From NCBI RefSeq assembly GCF_024519455.1, contig NZ_JALJRY010000036.1:1-64000 (forward strand): a stretch of DNA of 64,000 bases, read 5' to 3'. The translations under genes and the position numbers were made by a program. This document shows, in pieces, positions 8,032 through 16,801 of this stretch. This DNA comes from Streptomyces sp. STR69. GTDB lineage: Bacteria > Actinomycetota > Actinomycetes > Streptomycetales > Streptomycetaceae. How positions within the stretch are numbered: the stretch's first letter is position 1; every line of letters starts with the position of its first letter. Below the pieces are notes generated by a model. The model did not search any database and was not told the DNA's origin. It saw only the letters and a program-made list of their open reading frames with translations.

Positions 8032-9531
8032 TCAGCCCTGCCACACGATCGCCTGTACCTCGCTGTACGCGTGCAGTGCGTACGAGCCGACGTCCCGGCC
8101 GACGCCGCTCTTCTTGAAGCCTCCGAACGGCGCCTCCATGTTGCGCCCCACCGTGTTGACGCCCACCCCGCCGGCCCGCAGCAGCCGTGCCACGCGGAAC
8201 GCGCGGGCCACATCGCCGGACCAGACGTAGTCGATGAGGCCGTAGTCGCTGTCGTTGGCGAGGGCGATCCCTTCCTCCTCGTCGTCGAAGGGGACGACCA
8301 CGACGACCGGGCCGAAGATCTCCTCGCGGACGACCCGCATCTCGGCGGTGCAGTCGGCCAGGACGGTGGGGGCGACCAGGAACCCCGGGCCGCCGGACGG
8401 CCGTTCGCCGCCCGCAACGACCACCGCGCCTTCCTTGCGGCCCAGTTCGACGTACGACTCGACGCGCTCCCGGTGCGCCGCCGAGATCACCGGCCCGACC
8501 ACCGTGTCCGGCGAGCGCGGGTCCCCCACCTTCAACCGACCGGCGTAGGCGGCCAGTTGCTCGACCAGACGGTCGTACACGCCGCGTTGGGCCAGGACCC
8601 TCGTCGGCGCCGTGCAGATCTGCCCGCTGTAGAAGGAGAAGGTCGTACCGATCCCGGAGACGGCGGAGGCGAGGTCGGCGTCGTCGAAGACGACGGCCGC
8701 GCCCTTGCCGCCCAGCTCCATCAACTGGCGCTTCATGCCCCGCCCGCACACCTCGGCGATGCGCTGCCCGACCGCAGTCGAGCCGGTGAAGCTGACCATG
8801 TCGACGTCCGGCGACTCCACGGCCGCCTCCCCGACCTCCACCGCACGCCCGTTGACCACGTTCACGACCCCGCGCGGCACCCCGGCCGCCTCCAGCGCCT
8901 CCGCCATCCGGTAGACGGACAACGGGTCCTGCGGGGCGGGCTTCACGACGACCGTGTTGCCCATGGCGAGAGCGGGGGCGATCTTCCCTGCGGGGTTGGC
9001 CCACGGGTTGTTGTACGACGTGATGCAGGTGACGACACCCACCGGCTGCCGTACGGCAAGCGCCCCCATGACGGCCGCCCGCCCGAACGGCCCGGCCTCG
9101 TTGACCTGCGGCGCGATTGCCCACTCGGCCGGTTCCACGGTCGCGTACCGCCGGAACCGGGCGGCGGCCACACCCACCTGCATGCCCCGCGCGGTCCCGG
9201 TCGTGGCGCCGGTCTCCGCCTGGGCGAGTTCGGCGTACGGCACCAGCGCGCCCCGGACGAGGTCGGCCGCCCGCCCGAGGATCGCCGCGCGTTCCTCGGG
9301 CGGGGTACGCGACCACGGCCCGAACGCCTCCCGGGCCGCGGCGGCGGCGGCGAACACCTGCTCCCGCGAGGCCTCGGGCGCCCACCCCACGGTCTCCTCG
9401 GTCGCCGGATCGACCACGGCGTAGTGCCCGCCGTCCGGCTCGACCCACTCCCCGCCGACGAACAACCGCTGCCCATGGGCCACTTGAGAGCCATCACGGT
9501 AACCATCAGGGGAACCGACCCGGGAACTCAC
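8032..9531 (-). CDS. NAD(P)-dependent aldehyde dehydrogenase
   Basis: A 499-residue ALDH-superfamily enzyme oxidising an aldehyde to its acid. The catalytic Cys lies in SGQICTAPTR and the general-base Glu in MELGGKGA. The Rossmann phosphate-binding SFTGSTAVG and the C-terminal EEIFGPV and PFGGFKKSG motifs are all present, so it should be active. Its GTG start overlaps the stop of the upstream amidohydrolase gene (GTGA at 9531-9528), which makes it the last gene of an LLM-amidohydrolase-ALDH operon whose promoter carries two copies of the shared palindrome. It probably oxidises an aldehyde released by the monooxygenase step. Confidence 0.93.
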   Translation of the reverse strand: MSSRVGSPDGYRDGSQVAHGQRLFVGGEWVEPDGGHYAVVDPATEETVGWAPEASREQVFAAAAAAREAFGPWSRTPPEERAAILGRAADLVRGALVPYAELAQAETGATTGTARGMQVGVAAARFRRYATVEPAEWAIAPQVNEAGPFGRAAVMGALAVRQPVGVVTCITSYNNPWANPAGKIAPALAMGNTVVVKPAPQDPLSVYRMAEALEAAGVPRGVVNVVNGRAVEVGEAAVESPDVDMVSFTGSTAVGQRIAEVCGRGMKRQLMELGGKGAAVVFDDADLASAVSGIGTTFSFYSGQICTAPTRVLAQRGVYDRLVEQLAAYAGRLKVGDPRSPDTVVGPVISAAHRERVESYVELGRKEGAVVVAGGERPSGGPGFLVAPTVLADCTAEMRVVREEIFGPVVVVVPFDDEEEGIALANDSDYGLIDYVWSGDVARAFRVARLLRAGGVGVNTVGRNMEAPFGGFKKSGVGRDVGSYALHAYSEVQAIVWQG

Positions 9532-11249
9532 CTGGTGCTCACCGTCCTGGTGTCCCGCCCCGACCGCAGCACCCGCCCCGGCACGTTCCCGCTCACCGCG
9601 TCGCCGCGTATCGCCTCAACTCCGTTGACCCACACGGCCGTTATCCCGATCGCCTTGGAGTCCAGGCGCGGACTGTCACCCGGCAGGTCGTGCACCAGGG
9701 TGGCCTTGCCGGCGTCGATCCGTTCCGGGTCGAAGAGCACGAGATCCGCATGCCAGCCCTCCCGCACCTGCCCACGCTCCCGCAGCCCGAACAGCCGCGC
9801 GGGATCGTCGGTCAGCATCTTCACGGCCTGCTCGAGCCCGACCAGCTTCCGCCCGCGCAGACAGTCCCCGATGAACCGGGTGGTGTACGGCGCCCCGCAC
9901 ATCCGGTCCAGATGCGCCCCCGCGTCGGACCCGCCGAGCAGCACGTCCTCGTGCTGCCAGGTCTCGGCGCGCAGGGCCCAGGAGGCCGGGTCGTTGTCGG
10001 AGGGCATCGGCCACAGGACAGTCCGCAACTCGTCGGCCGCGCAGATCTCGACCAGACACTCGAAGGGCTCCTGCCCCCGCTCGGCGGCGATGTCCTTGAC
10101 CACCCGCCCGGTCAGCCCCTCATTGGCGACGCTGTACGTGTCGCCGATGACGTACCGCCCGAAGTTCGCGAGCCGCCGGAAGACCCCGGCCTCCTTGCTG
10201 TTGGCCCGCACCAGCATCTCGGCCCGAATGTCGGGCTCGCGCAGCCTGGCGATCCGCTCGGGCACGGGGAGGCTCAGGATCGGCCCCCACCCGGGTATCA
10301 GGTTCAGCGCGCAGAACGTGCCGAGCGACATGTTCATCGGCGTGAGGATCGGCATGGTCAGCGCGACGACCCGCCCGCCGGCCTTCCGCGCCCGCTCACT
10401 CGCGAACAGCTGCCGGGGCACGCGCTCGGGCACGGCGGCGTCCACGGTCAGTACGTTCCAGTTCAACGGCCGCCCCGCCACCGCGCTCATCTCGACGAAC
10501 AGATCGATCTCCGCGTCACTGAACTGATCCAGACACCCGGCGACGATCGCCTCGATCTGTGTCCCCTCGTGCTCACCGACGGCCCGTGAGAGGGCCAGCA
10601 GTTCCTCCGGGCGGGCGTGCCGGGAGGCGACCGGCTGTCCGTCGCCGTCCGAGTGGGTGGAGGACTGGGTGGTGGAGAAGCCCCAGGCGCCCGCGTCCAT
10701 GGCCTCGTGCAACAGCCGTACGATCTCGGCGAGTTGCTCCGCGCTGGGCTGCCCGCCCACGGCATCCGGCCCCATCACGTACCGGCGCAGGGCACAGTGC
10801 CCGACCATGAACCCGGCGTTGACGGCGATCCGCCCTTCGAGCGCGTCCAGATACTCCCCGAAGCCCCGCCAGCTCCAGGGCGTCCCCTCCTCCAGCGCGA
10901 CCAGCGACATCCCCTCGACCTTGGACATCATCCGCCGCGTGTAGTCGGCGTCCTCCGGCTTCAGGGGCGCGAGCGTGAACCCGCAGTTCCCGGCGGCCAC
11001 GGTCGTCACCCCGTGATTGAGGGAGGGCGTCGCGTACGGGTCCCAGAAGAGCTGGGCGTCGTAGTGGGTGTGGGGATCGACGAACCCGGGGGCGAGGACG
11101 AGACCGTGCGCGTCCTCGCTGGTGCGGGCTTCCTCGGTGACCGTCCCGATCGCGGCGATACGACCGTCCCGTATGCCGACGTCGGCGATGTACGCGGGTG
11201 CGCCCGTCCCGTCCACGACGGCCGCACCCTTGATGACGTGATCGAACAC
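9528..11249 (-). CDS. Amidohydrolase, N-acyl-D-amino-acid deacylase family
   Basis: A 573-residue amidohydrolase_3 enzyme. The metal site begins with DPHTHYDAQ, followed by the GNCGF segment (the Cys ligand typical of D-aminoacylases) and GGSDAGAH near the C terminus. D-aminoacylase relatives cleave N-acyl-D-amino acids or related amides, and in catabolic clusters they often act on cyclic amides or lactam-like intermediates. The start is GTG 11249 with AAGGAG 8 bases upstream. It sits 94 bp behind the LLM monooxygenase gene and overlaps the ALDH gene, so all three are probably co-transcribed. The physiological substrate is not known. Confidence 0.88.
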   Translation of the reverse strand: MFDHVIKGAAVVDGTGAPAYIADVGIRDGRIAAIGTVTEEARTSEDAHGLVLAPGFVDPHTHYDAQLFWDPYATPSLNHGVTTVAAGNCGFTLAPLKPEDADYTRRMMSKVEGMSLVALEEGTPWSWRGFGEYLDALEGRIAVNAGFMVGHCALRRYVMGPDAVGGQPSAEQLAEIVRLLHEAMDAGAWGFSTTQSSTHSDGDGQPVASRHARPEELLALSRAVGEHEGTQIEAIVAGCLDQFSDAEIDLFVEMSAVAGRPLNWNVLTVDAAVPERVPRQLFASERARKAGGRVVALTMPILTPMNMSLGTFCALNLIPGWGPILSLPVPERIARLREPDIRAEMLVRANSKEAGVFRRLANFGRYVIGDTYSVANEGLTGRVVKDIAAERGQEPFECLVEICAADELRTVLWPMPSDNDPASWALRAETWQHEDVLLGGSDAGAHLDRMCGAPYTTRFIGDCLRGRKLVGLEQAVKMLTDDPARLFGLRERGQVREGWHADLVLFDPERIDAGKATLVHDLPGDSPRLDSKAIGITAVWVNGVEAIRGDAVSGNVPGRVLRSGRDTRTVSTR

Positions 11250-11343
11250 GGGGTGACTCCTTGAGATACGTGACGCATACCTACCTAGGGGCGCGGGGAA
11301 CTGCGCGACCAGCCACAACGCACCCGCACCCCGCAACGAAAGA

Positions 11344-12462
11344 TCAGGCGGCTTGACGGAACCGGGTAGTCCGGTGAACAGGATCCGTGTCGATCTTCGG
11401 AATCACGTGCTCCCCGATCAACCGAATCGTCTGCAACGTCTCCTCCTTCGGCACCCCCACCGGCAACCCGAAGCTCAGCTGATCCGCCCCGGCCTGCTCC
11501 CACCGCTTGCACTGCGTGAGCACCTCGTCCGGGTCCCCGCAGATCAACAGCTCCTCCTCCACGAGGAGTTCGACGAACTCCGGCGTGTACTCGGGCAGGG
11601 TCTCCGGCCACACAGGGAACCCCTCGGGCCGAGGGAACGTGTCGTGGTACCGGAACACCAGCGAGGGCAGATAGTGCAGCCCCCCACTGGTGGCGATCCG
11701 GATCGCCTCGTCGTGCGTGGGCGCACAGATCGCCGTGGTCGTCACCATCACGTTGTCGTTGACGAACGCCCCGACCGGCTCGGCGTTCACGATCGCCGTC
11801 TTGTACTGCTCAAGCACCCACTCCATGTCGGAGACCTTCTGGATGCTGAACCCGAGGACACCGAGCCCCTTCCGCGCGGCCATGGCGTACGAGGGGGGCG
11901 ACCCGGCGGCGTACCACATCGCGGGGTGGGCCTTGCCGTACGGCTTGGGCAGGATCTTGCGCGGCGGCAGCTGCCAGTGCTTGCCCTGGAAGCCGACGTA
12001 CTCGTCCTGGAGCCACATCTTGGGGAACTCGGCGATGGTCTCTTCCCAGATCTCCTTGGTGTAGTTCATGTCGGTGACGCCCGGTATGAACCCGAGAATC
12101 TCATGGCTGCCCGCACCCCGCCCGCTCCCGAACTCGAAGCGGTTGTTGGAGAGATGGTCGAGCATGGCGACCTTCTCGGCGACCTTCACCGGGTGGTTGA
12201 CCTGCGCGAGGGGGTTGAAGATCCCCGACCCCAGGTGGATGCGTTCCGTCGCGTGTGCGAGGTAGCCGAGGAAGACGTCGTTGGCCGAGAGGTGCGAGTA
12301 CTCCTCCAGGAAGTGGTGCTCGGACGCCCAGGCGTACTTGAAACCGGACTTGTCCGCCTGGATGACGTACTCGGTCTCCTCCATCAGCGCCTTGTGCTCG
12401 GCCAGCGGGTCCGTTTCGGCACGCTTGCCCACGTATCCCTGTACAAAGAGCCCGAATTCCAA
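11344..12462 (-). CDS. LLM-class flavin-dependent monooxygenase
   Basis: A 372-residue luciferase-like TIM-barrel protein. Family features include the WASEHHF segment after the second strand, HLGSGIFNP, NRFEFGSGRG, and the C-terminal helix region. Relatives use reduced FMN supplied by a flavin reductase, or F420, to hydroxylate or cleave small organic substrates. The window contains a free-standing flavin reductase (60.9 kb) under the same type of operator, which would be a natural partner. First gene of a probable three-gene operon, with two operator copies at 12511-12529 and 12538-12556 in its promoter region. Confidence 0.88.
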   Translation of the reverse strand: MEFGLFVQGYVGKRAETDPLAEHKALMEETEYVIQADKSGFKYAWASEHHFLEEYSHLSANDVFLGYLAHATERIHLGSGIFNPLAQVNHPVKVAEKVAMLDHLSNNRFEFGSGRGAGSHEILGFIPGVTDMNYTKEIWEETIAEFPKMWLQDEYVGFQGKHWQLPPRKILPKPYGKAHPAMWYAAGSPPSYAMAARKGLGVLGFSIQKVSDMEWVLEQYKTAIVNAEPVGAFVNDNVMVTTTAICAPTHDEAIRIATSGGLHYLPSLVFRYHDTFPRPEGFPVWPETLPEYTPEFVELLVEEELLICGDPDEVLTQCKRWEQAGADQLSFGLPVGVPKEETLQTIRLIGEHVIPKIDTDPVHRTTRFRQAA

Positions 12463-12510
12463 GGAGGTTCACCGTCCCAAGTCCAGGTGGTCCCTATGAG
12501 TGCTACGACT

Positions 12511-12529
12511 TTCTGACGTAGCGTCAGAT
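12511..12529. promoter_or_regulatory. Palindromic operator, copy 1 (LLM operon)
   Basis: Sequence matches ATCTGACG-NNN-CGTCAGAT at 15 of 16 fixed positions (spacer TAG, first base T). It lies about 50 bp upstream of the LLM start at 12462. A 19-bp inverted repeat of this kind is typical of TetR-family repressor sites. Confidence 0.75.
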
Positions 12530-12537
12530 TCGTCAAT

Positions 12538-12556
12538 AGATGACGCCCCGTCAGAT
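12538..12556. promoter_or_regulatory. Palindromic operator, copy 2 (LLM operon)
   Basis: 14 of 16 positions match the shared palindrome, with spacer CCC and mismatches only at positions 2 and 3. It is a tandem partner of copy 1, centre-to-centre 27 bp. The same 27-bp arrangement is seen at the fadD/thiolase promoter. Confidence 0.7.
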
Positions 12557-12569
12557 ACTTCGGATGCCG

Positions 12570-13340
12570 TCAGATGACACTGACCCCCGCCAGCCAGCCC
12601 CCGTCGATCACGAACGGCTGCCCGGTGATGTACGACGAGTCGTCCGACGTCAGGAACAGCGCGAGGCGGGCGACCTCCGCCGGCTTCCCGATCCGCCCGA
12701 GCGGCACGAGCTTGCGGTACAGCTCGTCGAGGGCCCGGGACATCTCCTCCGTGTCGGCGTCCGGGTCGAGTTGGGCCGGGTTGGACATCGCGGTGTCGAT
12801 GGCACCGGGACACATCGCGTTGACCCGTATCCGCCGGCTCGCCAACTCCAGCGCGGCGACCCGGGTGAGTCCGAGGATCGCGTGCTTGGTCGCCGCGTAC
12901 GTCCCGACGGCCGCCATCCCGGTCAGCGCCGTGTACGAGGCCGTGTTGACGATCGTGCCGCCGTCCTCCATCGCCGCCGCCACGGTCCTGATCCCGAGGA
13001 AGCAGCCCACCTGGTTGACCCGCACGACCTGCATGAACTCGTCGAGAGGCGTGTCCACGAGGGAGTTGAACCGCAGGATCCCCGCGTTGTTGACGAGCCC
13101 GTCGATCCGCCCGTACGTCACCTTCGCGGCCTCCACGGCGGCCCTCCAGTCCGCCTCCTCGCCGACGTCGAGATGGACATAGGACGCGCCCAACTCCTTG
13201 GCCAGCGCCTCCCCTTGCTCATCCAGCACATCCGCTACGACGACCTTCGCACCCTCGGCCGCGAACAGCCGCGCCTCCTGCTCCCCCTGCCCGCGTGCCG
13301 CCCCGGTGACCAGAACGACACGCCCGTCCAGCTTGCCCAT
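12570..13340 (-). CDS. Short-chain dehydrogenase/reductase
   Basis: A 256-residue classical SDR. The cofactor motif is TGAARGQG at about 12-19, the structural motif is NNAG, and the catalytic triad includes Ser of ASYTAL and YAATK. It interconverts a hydroxyl and a keto group with NAD(P). The C-terminal YITGQPFVIDGGWLAG is the usual SDR ending. It is a single gene whose promoter contains the only perfect copy of the shared palindrome (13386-13404), so it belongs to the same catabolic regulon as its neighbours. The particular alcohol cannot be named from sequence. Confidence 0.93.
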   Translation of the reverse strand: MGKLDGRVVLVTGAARGQGEQEARLFAAEGAKVVVADVLDEQGEALAKELGASYVHLDVGEEADWRAAVEAAKVTYGRIDGLVNNAGILRFNSLVDTPLDEFMQVVRVNQVGCFLGIRTVAAAMEDGGTIVNTASYTALTGMAAVGTYAATKHAILGLTRVAALELASRRIRVNAMCPGAIDTAMSNPAQLDPDADTEEMSRALDELYRKLVPLGRIGKPAEVARLALFLTSDDSSYITGQPFVIDGGWLAGVSVI

Positions 13341-13385
13341 GCGGGCCTCCTCGGAATCGGTGGATGCAGGTCATCGTAGCGCCGC

Positions 13386-13404
13386 ATCTGACGAAGCGTC
13401 AGAT
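13386..13404. promoter_or_regulatory. Palindromic operator, copy 3, perfect (SDR)
   Basis: ATCTGACG-AAG-CGTCAGAT, both arms identical over 8 bp. It lies 46 bp upstream of the SDR start. This copy defines the consensus used for the others. Confidence 0.85.
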
Positions 13405-13500
13405 GAAGGTCAATGGATTGCACAAGCACACTTGAAGTGACCGTAGAGTAGGGACATTTGACCCTGGCCATACCTCGGCTTGACTCCAAGAATGCCGGGT

Positions 13501-14235
13501 ATGGCAAAGCGGAGATTGCGCAACAGGAAAGTCAGGTACGTGGCGATCGGCGCGGCACTGGCCACCGGCGGGGTGGTCGTCGCCCTGCTGCCGTCGGCGA
13601 ACGCGGCCGAGGCGAAGACACCGGACCAGATCATGACCATGTGCGAGAGGTCCGCGGTGGTCAATGGCGAGCAACGGACGGTGGAGGATTTCGGCGGCGC
13701 CTTCGCGGACGGTTTCCAGGCCGACAACTGCGATTACGTCGAGACGAATTTCGAGACCTTCGACGGCCCCACCGAAAAGTCGTCCATCGATTTCCCGAAC
13801 TGCGAGCCGAACGCCACCGATCCCGCCAAGGTCTCCATCACCTGGTCGTCGACCGCGGCCCAGGGCCAGGGCAAGTACGTCTCCACCCAACAGGGCGGCG
13901 GAGGCGGCCTGTTCGGATTCCTCAGCGGGTCCTGGGCCAAGCACAAGGGCACCCTGGACATGACCGTGAAGTCGGCGACGGCCGGTGACACGGAGGCGCG
14001 GGACGTGCCGGTCGGCAAGGTGCTCCACATGGAGTTCACGCCGAAGCTGCAGCGCATGACCGGCGAATGGCGGGTGCGCATCGACGCCGATCCCGGCAGT
14101 TTCGCCGTGAACCCCTCTCCCGAACAGAACTTCGTGGCACCGGACGTCGTCGAGGGACCGGTCATCCTGCCGGGCGCCGCGGGCGCCCCCGGTGTCGTGG
14201 ACGGCACCTCCAAGGCGGTTCTGGAGGACTGCTGA
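13501..14235 (+). CDS. Secreted protein, first of an adjacent pair
   Basis: About 244 residues. A basic start and a hydrophobic segment ending in SANAAE give a clear signal peptide (cleavage near residue 30). The mature part has four cysteines and an extended Ser/Thr-rich beta pattern with a glycine stretch (QQGGGGGLFGFLSG). The segment VPVGKVLHMEFTPKLQRMTG resembles the end of proteins I associate with the ETX/MTX2-aerolysin-like beta fold, but this is a weak impression. No good ribosome site fixes the start; 13492 and 13501 are both possible. The next gene follows after 61 bp with a similar architecture, so the two likely act together outside the cell. Confidence 0.7.
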   Translation: MAKRRLRNRKVRYVAIGAALATGGVVVALLPSANAAEAKTPDQIMTMCERSAVVNGEQRTVEDFGGAFADGFQADNCDYVETNFETFDGPTEKSSIDFPNCEPNATDPAKVSITWSSTAAQGQGKYVSTQQGGGGGLFGFLSGSWAKHKGTLDMTVKSATAGDTEARDVPVGKVLHMEFTPKLQRMTGEWRVRIDADPGSFAVNPSPEQNFVAPDVVEGPVILPGAAGAPGVVDGTSKAVLEDC

Positions 14236-14296
14236 CCCACCGGCCGACCCCCACGAACCCGCAGCTCAACTCCCTTACACCCCCCAGGAGATACCC

Positions 14297-15091
14297 ATGT
14301 CCCGGACCGGCCGCGGCAGAAGCCACCGGAGCAAGAAGAAGCGCGTCACCCTGATGCTGGCCCCTGTGGCGGCGCTCGCGGTGATCGTCCCGCTGATGAA
14401 CCAGGCGAACGCCGCCACCCCGTCCGAAGTGACCGCCGACTGCTCCGCGGACTCCGACAAGCTGGCCAACTGCGAGTTCGTGGACGTCCAGTTCAAGGCG
14501 AACAGCCTCGGACCCAACGAACGCGTCTCCCCGGTGAGCGACAACTGCGGTTCCACGAGCACCGCGACGAAGACCTTCAACGTCAGTACGTCGGTGACAC
14601 GCACCCTCCAGGTGGAGGAGGGAACCGTCACCGAGGCCGGCACGAAACTCGGGAGCTCGCTCTTCGAAGTCGGCCTGGAATTCAGCACGTCGACCATCAA
14701 CATCACGCGTGACGACAAGACGACCACCCTGGCGTTCAGCCGCACGGACACCGTGCAGCCGGACAGCACCGCCTTCTTCATGTGGTCGGCCAAGCGCACC
14801 GATGTCAGCGGATTCCTGAAGGCCACGTACAAGGAGGCGCAGGACGGCCAGACGGTGTTCTTCGCGCCGAGCGAGGGCGCCGCGACCGTGCACGTCTTCT
14901 ATCCGCAGATCCTGAACAACGGAACGCCCGACGGGCGCCTTTGGCTGCGGAACGTGAAATGCGAAACCACAGCGGCGGACGCGGTTCCGAACTCCACGAA
15001 GGCCCTCCAGACCGAAGAGGCCGGATTCGGTCAGGGCGGCGCCGACGCCACCGACGTGGAAATACCGCTGACGGAGGTCCCGGCACCCTGA
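14297..15091 (+). CDS. Secreted protein, second of an adjacent pair
   Basis: 264 residues, start set by AGGAG 6 bases upstream of ATG 14297. The signal peptide has an unusually basic N terminus (RSKKKR), a hydrophobic core and NANAAT. The mature part has long alternating Ser/Thr-rich strands (from STSTATKTFNVSTSV onward) and ends in an acidic tail. This amphipathic strand pattern is what one expects of aerolysin/ETX-MTX2-type pore-forming or adhesive beta proteins. That is inference from pattern, not a recognised motif. It is immediately followed by a convergent LuxR regulator gene. Confidence 0.7.
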   Translation: MSRTGRGRSHRSKKKRVTLMLAPVAALAVIVPLMNQANAATPSEVTADCSADSDKLANCEFVDVQFKANSLGPNERVSPVSDNCGSTSTATKTFNVSTSVTRTLQVEEGTVTEAGTKLGSSLFEVGLEFSTSTINITRDDKTTTLAFSRTDTVQPDSTAFFMWSAKRTDVSGFLKATYKEAQDGQTVFFAPSEGAATVHVFYPQILNNGTPDGRLWLRNVKCETTAADAVPNSTKALQTEEAGFGQGGADATDVEIPLTEVPAP

Positions 15092-15112
15092 TCCGGCGCT
15101 CCCGGACGGTTC

Positions 15113-15763
15113 TCAGGTGCGAAGCACGGGCGTGGCTCCCAGCCAGCGCAGGACCGCGTCCGTGCCGCTCCTGGCGTCCAGCTTGGCGTAGATGTTGCTG
15201 AGGTTGTTGCGGACGGTCTTCTCGCTCAGCCGTAACCGCTGCCCGATCTGCTGCGCGCCCAGGCCGGTCGAAAGGAGCTCCATGATCTGCTGTTCGCGCG
15301 GCGAGAGCAGCGCGCGCAGCCGCTCCATCGCGTCGTCGGTCGCGGCCATCCGCCGGGCCCCCTCACGCAGGGCGTCGCAGGCGGTCGGAGAGAGGTAGGT
15401 GTGCCCGACGGTGGCCGCCAGGACCGCCGAGGACATCATCTGGGGGCAGTGGTCCCCCTCGACCAGATAGCCCGCCCCGGCCCGGAACACCTCGACCACC
15501 GCTTGGGTGTCCTGGCGCGGACTGACCACGATCGCCGGGACACCCCGGGTGCGGAGCACGTCCAGCAGCCCCGGAAAGGATGCCGCCGGGTCCTCGCAGT
15601 GCAGCACGACGACGTCCGCCGTGGTCTCTCCCAGCCCGTCGTAGGGCGGGGAGACACGCACCACTCGGTCCACGTGCGGATCGTCCGGGGCCGGCCAGTC
15701 CTCGTGCGGCCAGGTGTCCCCGACGGAGGCCAGGACAACTACGAGTCGCTCGGAGGATCGCAC
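15113..15763 (-). CDS. LuxR-family response-regulator-like transcription factor
   Basis: 216 residues. The C-terminal about 65 residues form a LuxR/GerE HTH (LSPREQQIMELLSTGLGAQQIG then LSEKTVRNNLSNIYAKL). The N-terminal half resembles a receiver domain, but the phosphorylation site is not evident: the strand before the expected Asp reads ADVVVLHCEDP. It may therefore be an atypical, non-phosphorylated receiver. GTG 15763 has GGAAGGA 8 bases upstream. It faces the two secreted-protein genes and could regulate them, though nothing in the sequence proves this. Confidence 0.85.
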   Translation of the reverse strand: MRSSERLVVVLASVGDTWPHEDWPAPDDPHVDRVVRVSPPYDGLGETTADVVVLHCEDPAASFPGLLDVLRTRGVPAIVVSPRQDTQAVVEVFRAGAGYLVEGDHCPQMMSSAVLAATVGHTYLSPTACDALREGARRMAATDDAMERLRALLSPREQQIMELLSTGLGAQQIGQRLRLSEKTVRNNLSNIYAKLDARSGTDAVLRWLGATPVLRT

Positions 15764-15877
15764 TTCGGGGGTCCTTCCGCCGGAGCCATGACGTCCGTAC
15801 GTCCATACATACGCGGCTCGGCGTGACCGTGTTCAAACAGGTTGTGATCAAAGGGTGGGCGTCAGCAGCGGGCGTGA

Positions 15878-16801
15878 TCAGAGCAGGGGCCCCACCTCGG
15901 CCCCGAACTCGCTTATCTGGTCGGTGAGTTCGGCGCGGTCGCGGCAGCGGAACCGGACCTGGATCCGGTCCACGCCCATCGCCCGGTAGGCGCGCAGCGA
16001 TTCCGCGAGCGCTTCGGGGGCTCCGGTGAGGGTGCGCCGCCCGACCTCCCACCCCGGGTTGCCGACGTACAGCGGCTCGGTGATGGCCCCGAACATGAAC
16101 GGCCCCTGGAGGGAGGCCTCTTCGCGCAGTCGCCGGATCCGTTCGATCTGCTCGGACAGCCGGTCGCGCGGGTCGCCCTGCGGCAGCCAGCCGTCCGCCT
16201 TGAGGGCGGCCCGGCGTACGGCGGCGGGTGAGGAGCCGCCGACCCAGACGGGCACGTGTTCCTGCGCGGGCCTGGGTCGCTGCCCCAGCCCCTCGAAGTC
16301 GTACAACTTGCCGTGGTGCTCCGGGAATTCGTCCGGGCCGAGGGCGGCGCGCAGGGCGTCGATCGACTCGTCGAGGACGGGCCCGCGGCGGTCGAAGTCG
16401 ACACCCAGCGCCTCGAACTCCTCCCGTACGTGCCCGGCGCCGACCCCGAGGAGCAGTCGGCCGCCGCTGAGGTGGTCGAGGGTGGCGTACTGCTTGGCGG
16501 TGATCAGCGGGTGCCGCAGCCCCACGACCGCCACATGGCTCAGCAGCCGGACCCGCTCGGTCACGCCCGCCAGGAAGGCGAGGGTGGCGACGGGGTCGTA
16601 CCAGATGGTGCTCATCGCGGCGGCGAGGCGGCGCGGGACGCCGACGTGGTCGCAGCCCGCGATGTAGTCGAAGCCGGACCGGTCGGCGGCGCGGGCGATC
16701 TCGACGAGGTCGGCGGGGCCCGCGTCGGCCTCCCAGGGTTCGGCGTAGATGGTGCTCTGGGACTGGACGGGCAGTTGGATGCCGTAGGCGAGGCCGCTCA
16801 T
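15878..16801 (-). CDS. LLM-class (F420- or FMN-dependent) oxidoreductase
   Basis: A 307-residue luciferase-like protein closer to the shorter F420-dependent subgroup (TIGR03619-like), with GCDHVGVP, TERVRLLSHVAVVGLRHPL, TLDHLSGGRLLLGVGAGH and the VWVGGSSPAAVRRAA region. ATG 16801 overlaps the stop of the upstream amidohydrolase (ATGA), so they are translationally coupled. It probably carries out an oxidation or Baeyer-Villiger-type step using reduced flavin or F420H2. Whether the cofactor is FMN or F420 cannot be settled by eye, but fbiC nearby makes F420 available. Confidence 0.87.
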   Translation of the reverse strand: MSGLAYGIQLPVQSQSTIYAEPWEADAGPADLVEIARAADRSGFDYIAGCDHVGVPRRLAAAMSTIWYDPVATLAFLAGVTERVRLLSHVAVVGLRHPLITAKQYATLDHLSGGRLLLGVGAGHVREEFEALGVDFDRRGPVLDESIDALRAALGPDEFPEHHGKLYDFEGLGQRPRPAQEHVPVWVGGSSPAAVRRAALKADGWLPQGDPRDRLSEQIERIRRLREEASLQGPFMFGAITEPLYVGNPGWEVGRRTLTGAPEALAESLRAYRAMGVDRIQVRFRCRDRAELTDQISEFGAEVGPLL

